A stretch of DNA of 64,000 nt. Source: an uncultured Pseudomonadota bacterium. Lineage in GTDB: Bacteria > Myxococcota_A > UBA796 > SXON01. The stretch lies in contig CAIMSU010000286.1 in NCBI GenBank assembly GCA_903844155.1, positions 17,904 to 81,903 of the forward strand, in the 5' to 3' direction. The translations under genes were made by a program, and so were the position numbers. Below the pieces are notes generated by a model that was not told the origin of the DNA, made no database searches, and saw only the letters and a program-made list of their open reading frames with translations. Positions 63,823 to 64,000 of the stretch are shown in pieces; the stretch's first letter is position 1; every line of letters starts with the position of its first letter.

Positions 63823-64000
63823 GACGCGCTGACTAAGCCGGGCGGAGGGCAACCGACGCCCCGCCGATCCTGGCGCTCGGCACACCTCGCGCCAGCCTCG
63901 GCGCTGAATTCCCGCAGTTCCAAGGCCACGAACCCCGCCAGCCGGCGAGTACGCCAGCCGGCACGGTTCGTGCGCGGAACCGCGCGCCGGGGGGCCATTG

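Noticed and set aside
63823..64000. Possible gene or RNA at the right edge
   Set aside because: No frame shows family-like sequence and no RNA structure is evident; the minus-strand frame is an out-of-frame extension over the exported-protein gene.

Overview
This 64 kb window is high-GC chromosomal DNA with dense, short-spaced genes on both strands. Three predicted exported proteins (37026-38243, 39476-40762, 45271-46419) end in a Cys-Gly-Cys motif, a hydrophobic helix and an Arg cluster. That is the MYXO-CTERM sorting tag, known almost only from Myxococcota. With the Hanks-type kinase, FHA and PP2C genes and many small secreted proteins, it points to a myxobacterium (Myxococcota); I cannot place it further. 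No rRNA, tRNA, CRISPR array, prophage or complete insertion sequence was found.

Layout. 1-4215: a secA 5' part running off the left edge, then gshB, a secreted TPR protein and an SCO1-type lipoprotein, closed by twin hairpins. 4282-9163: gpsA, an AAA+ ATPase, an anti-sigma/ECF-sigma pair with a recognisable sigma-E-type promoter, and a divergent FHA protein. 9272-19003: a VOC gene broken by an in-frame TGA, then a long minus-strand run of SRPBCC protein, MBL lipoprotein, unknown, giant Ser/Thr kinase, FAD oxidoreductase and exonuclease III, mostly with tiny gaps or overlaps. 19029-25208: J-domain/TPR protein, membrane protein, YceI protein, double-FKBP lipoprotein, SEC-C protein, His-rich winged-helix protein, CtlX-like hydrolase and ICMT-like methyltransferase. 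25373-34814: speA, a Dam-type methylase, a winged-helix gene broken by TAG, a STAND-like protein with an eroded P-loop, a B12/radical-SAM enzyme with a coupled 78-residue protein, and a Uma2 nuclease.

34815-36117 is the only stretch over 300 bases without an intact gene. It holds a decayed CARDB/FG-GAP surface-protein gene and two facing arrays of 31-bp-spaced repeats. 36118-48446 is rich in cell-envelope genes: a WxxGxW repeat protein, the three MYXO-CTERM proteins, a large membrane protein, phosphatidylserine decarboxylase, and OmpA-like and TonB-C proteins, with ferredoxin, PP2C, RluA and DnaQ-type genes between them. 48461-53927: an EmrAB-like efflux pair, then a class III aminotransferase and glutaryl-CoA dehydrogenase, which together suggest 5-aminovalerate/lysine degradation. 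54829-57351 is leuS. 58795-61895 has a small membrane protein with a near-consensus promoter and palindromic operator, divergent from a WYL regulator operon. The right end holds a lipoprotein and a large unknown exported protein; 63823-64000 shows nothing I can support.

Three genes look broken (9272, 28828, 35238). TGA and TAG serve as ordinary stops elsewhere, so local mutation or sequence error is more likely than recoding. The candidates for undescribed biology are the radical-SAM/small-protein pair at 31889-33858, the promoter-operator region at 59061-59144 whose 15-base motif recurs at 25254, and two proteins with STAND-ATPase layout but eroded nucleotide-binding loops.
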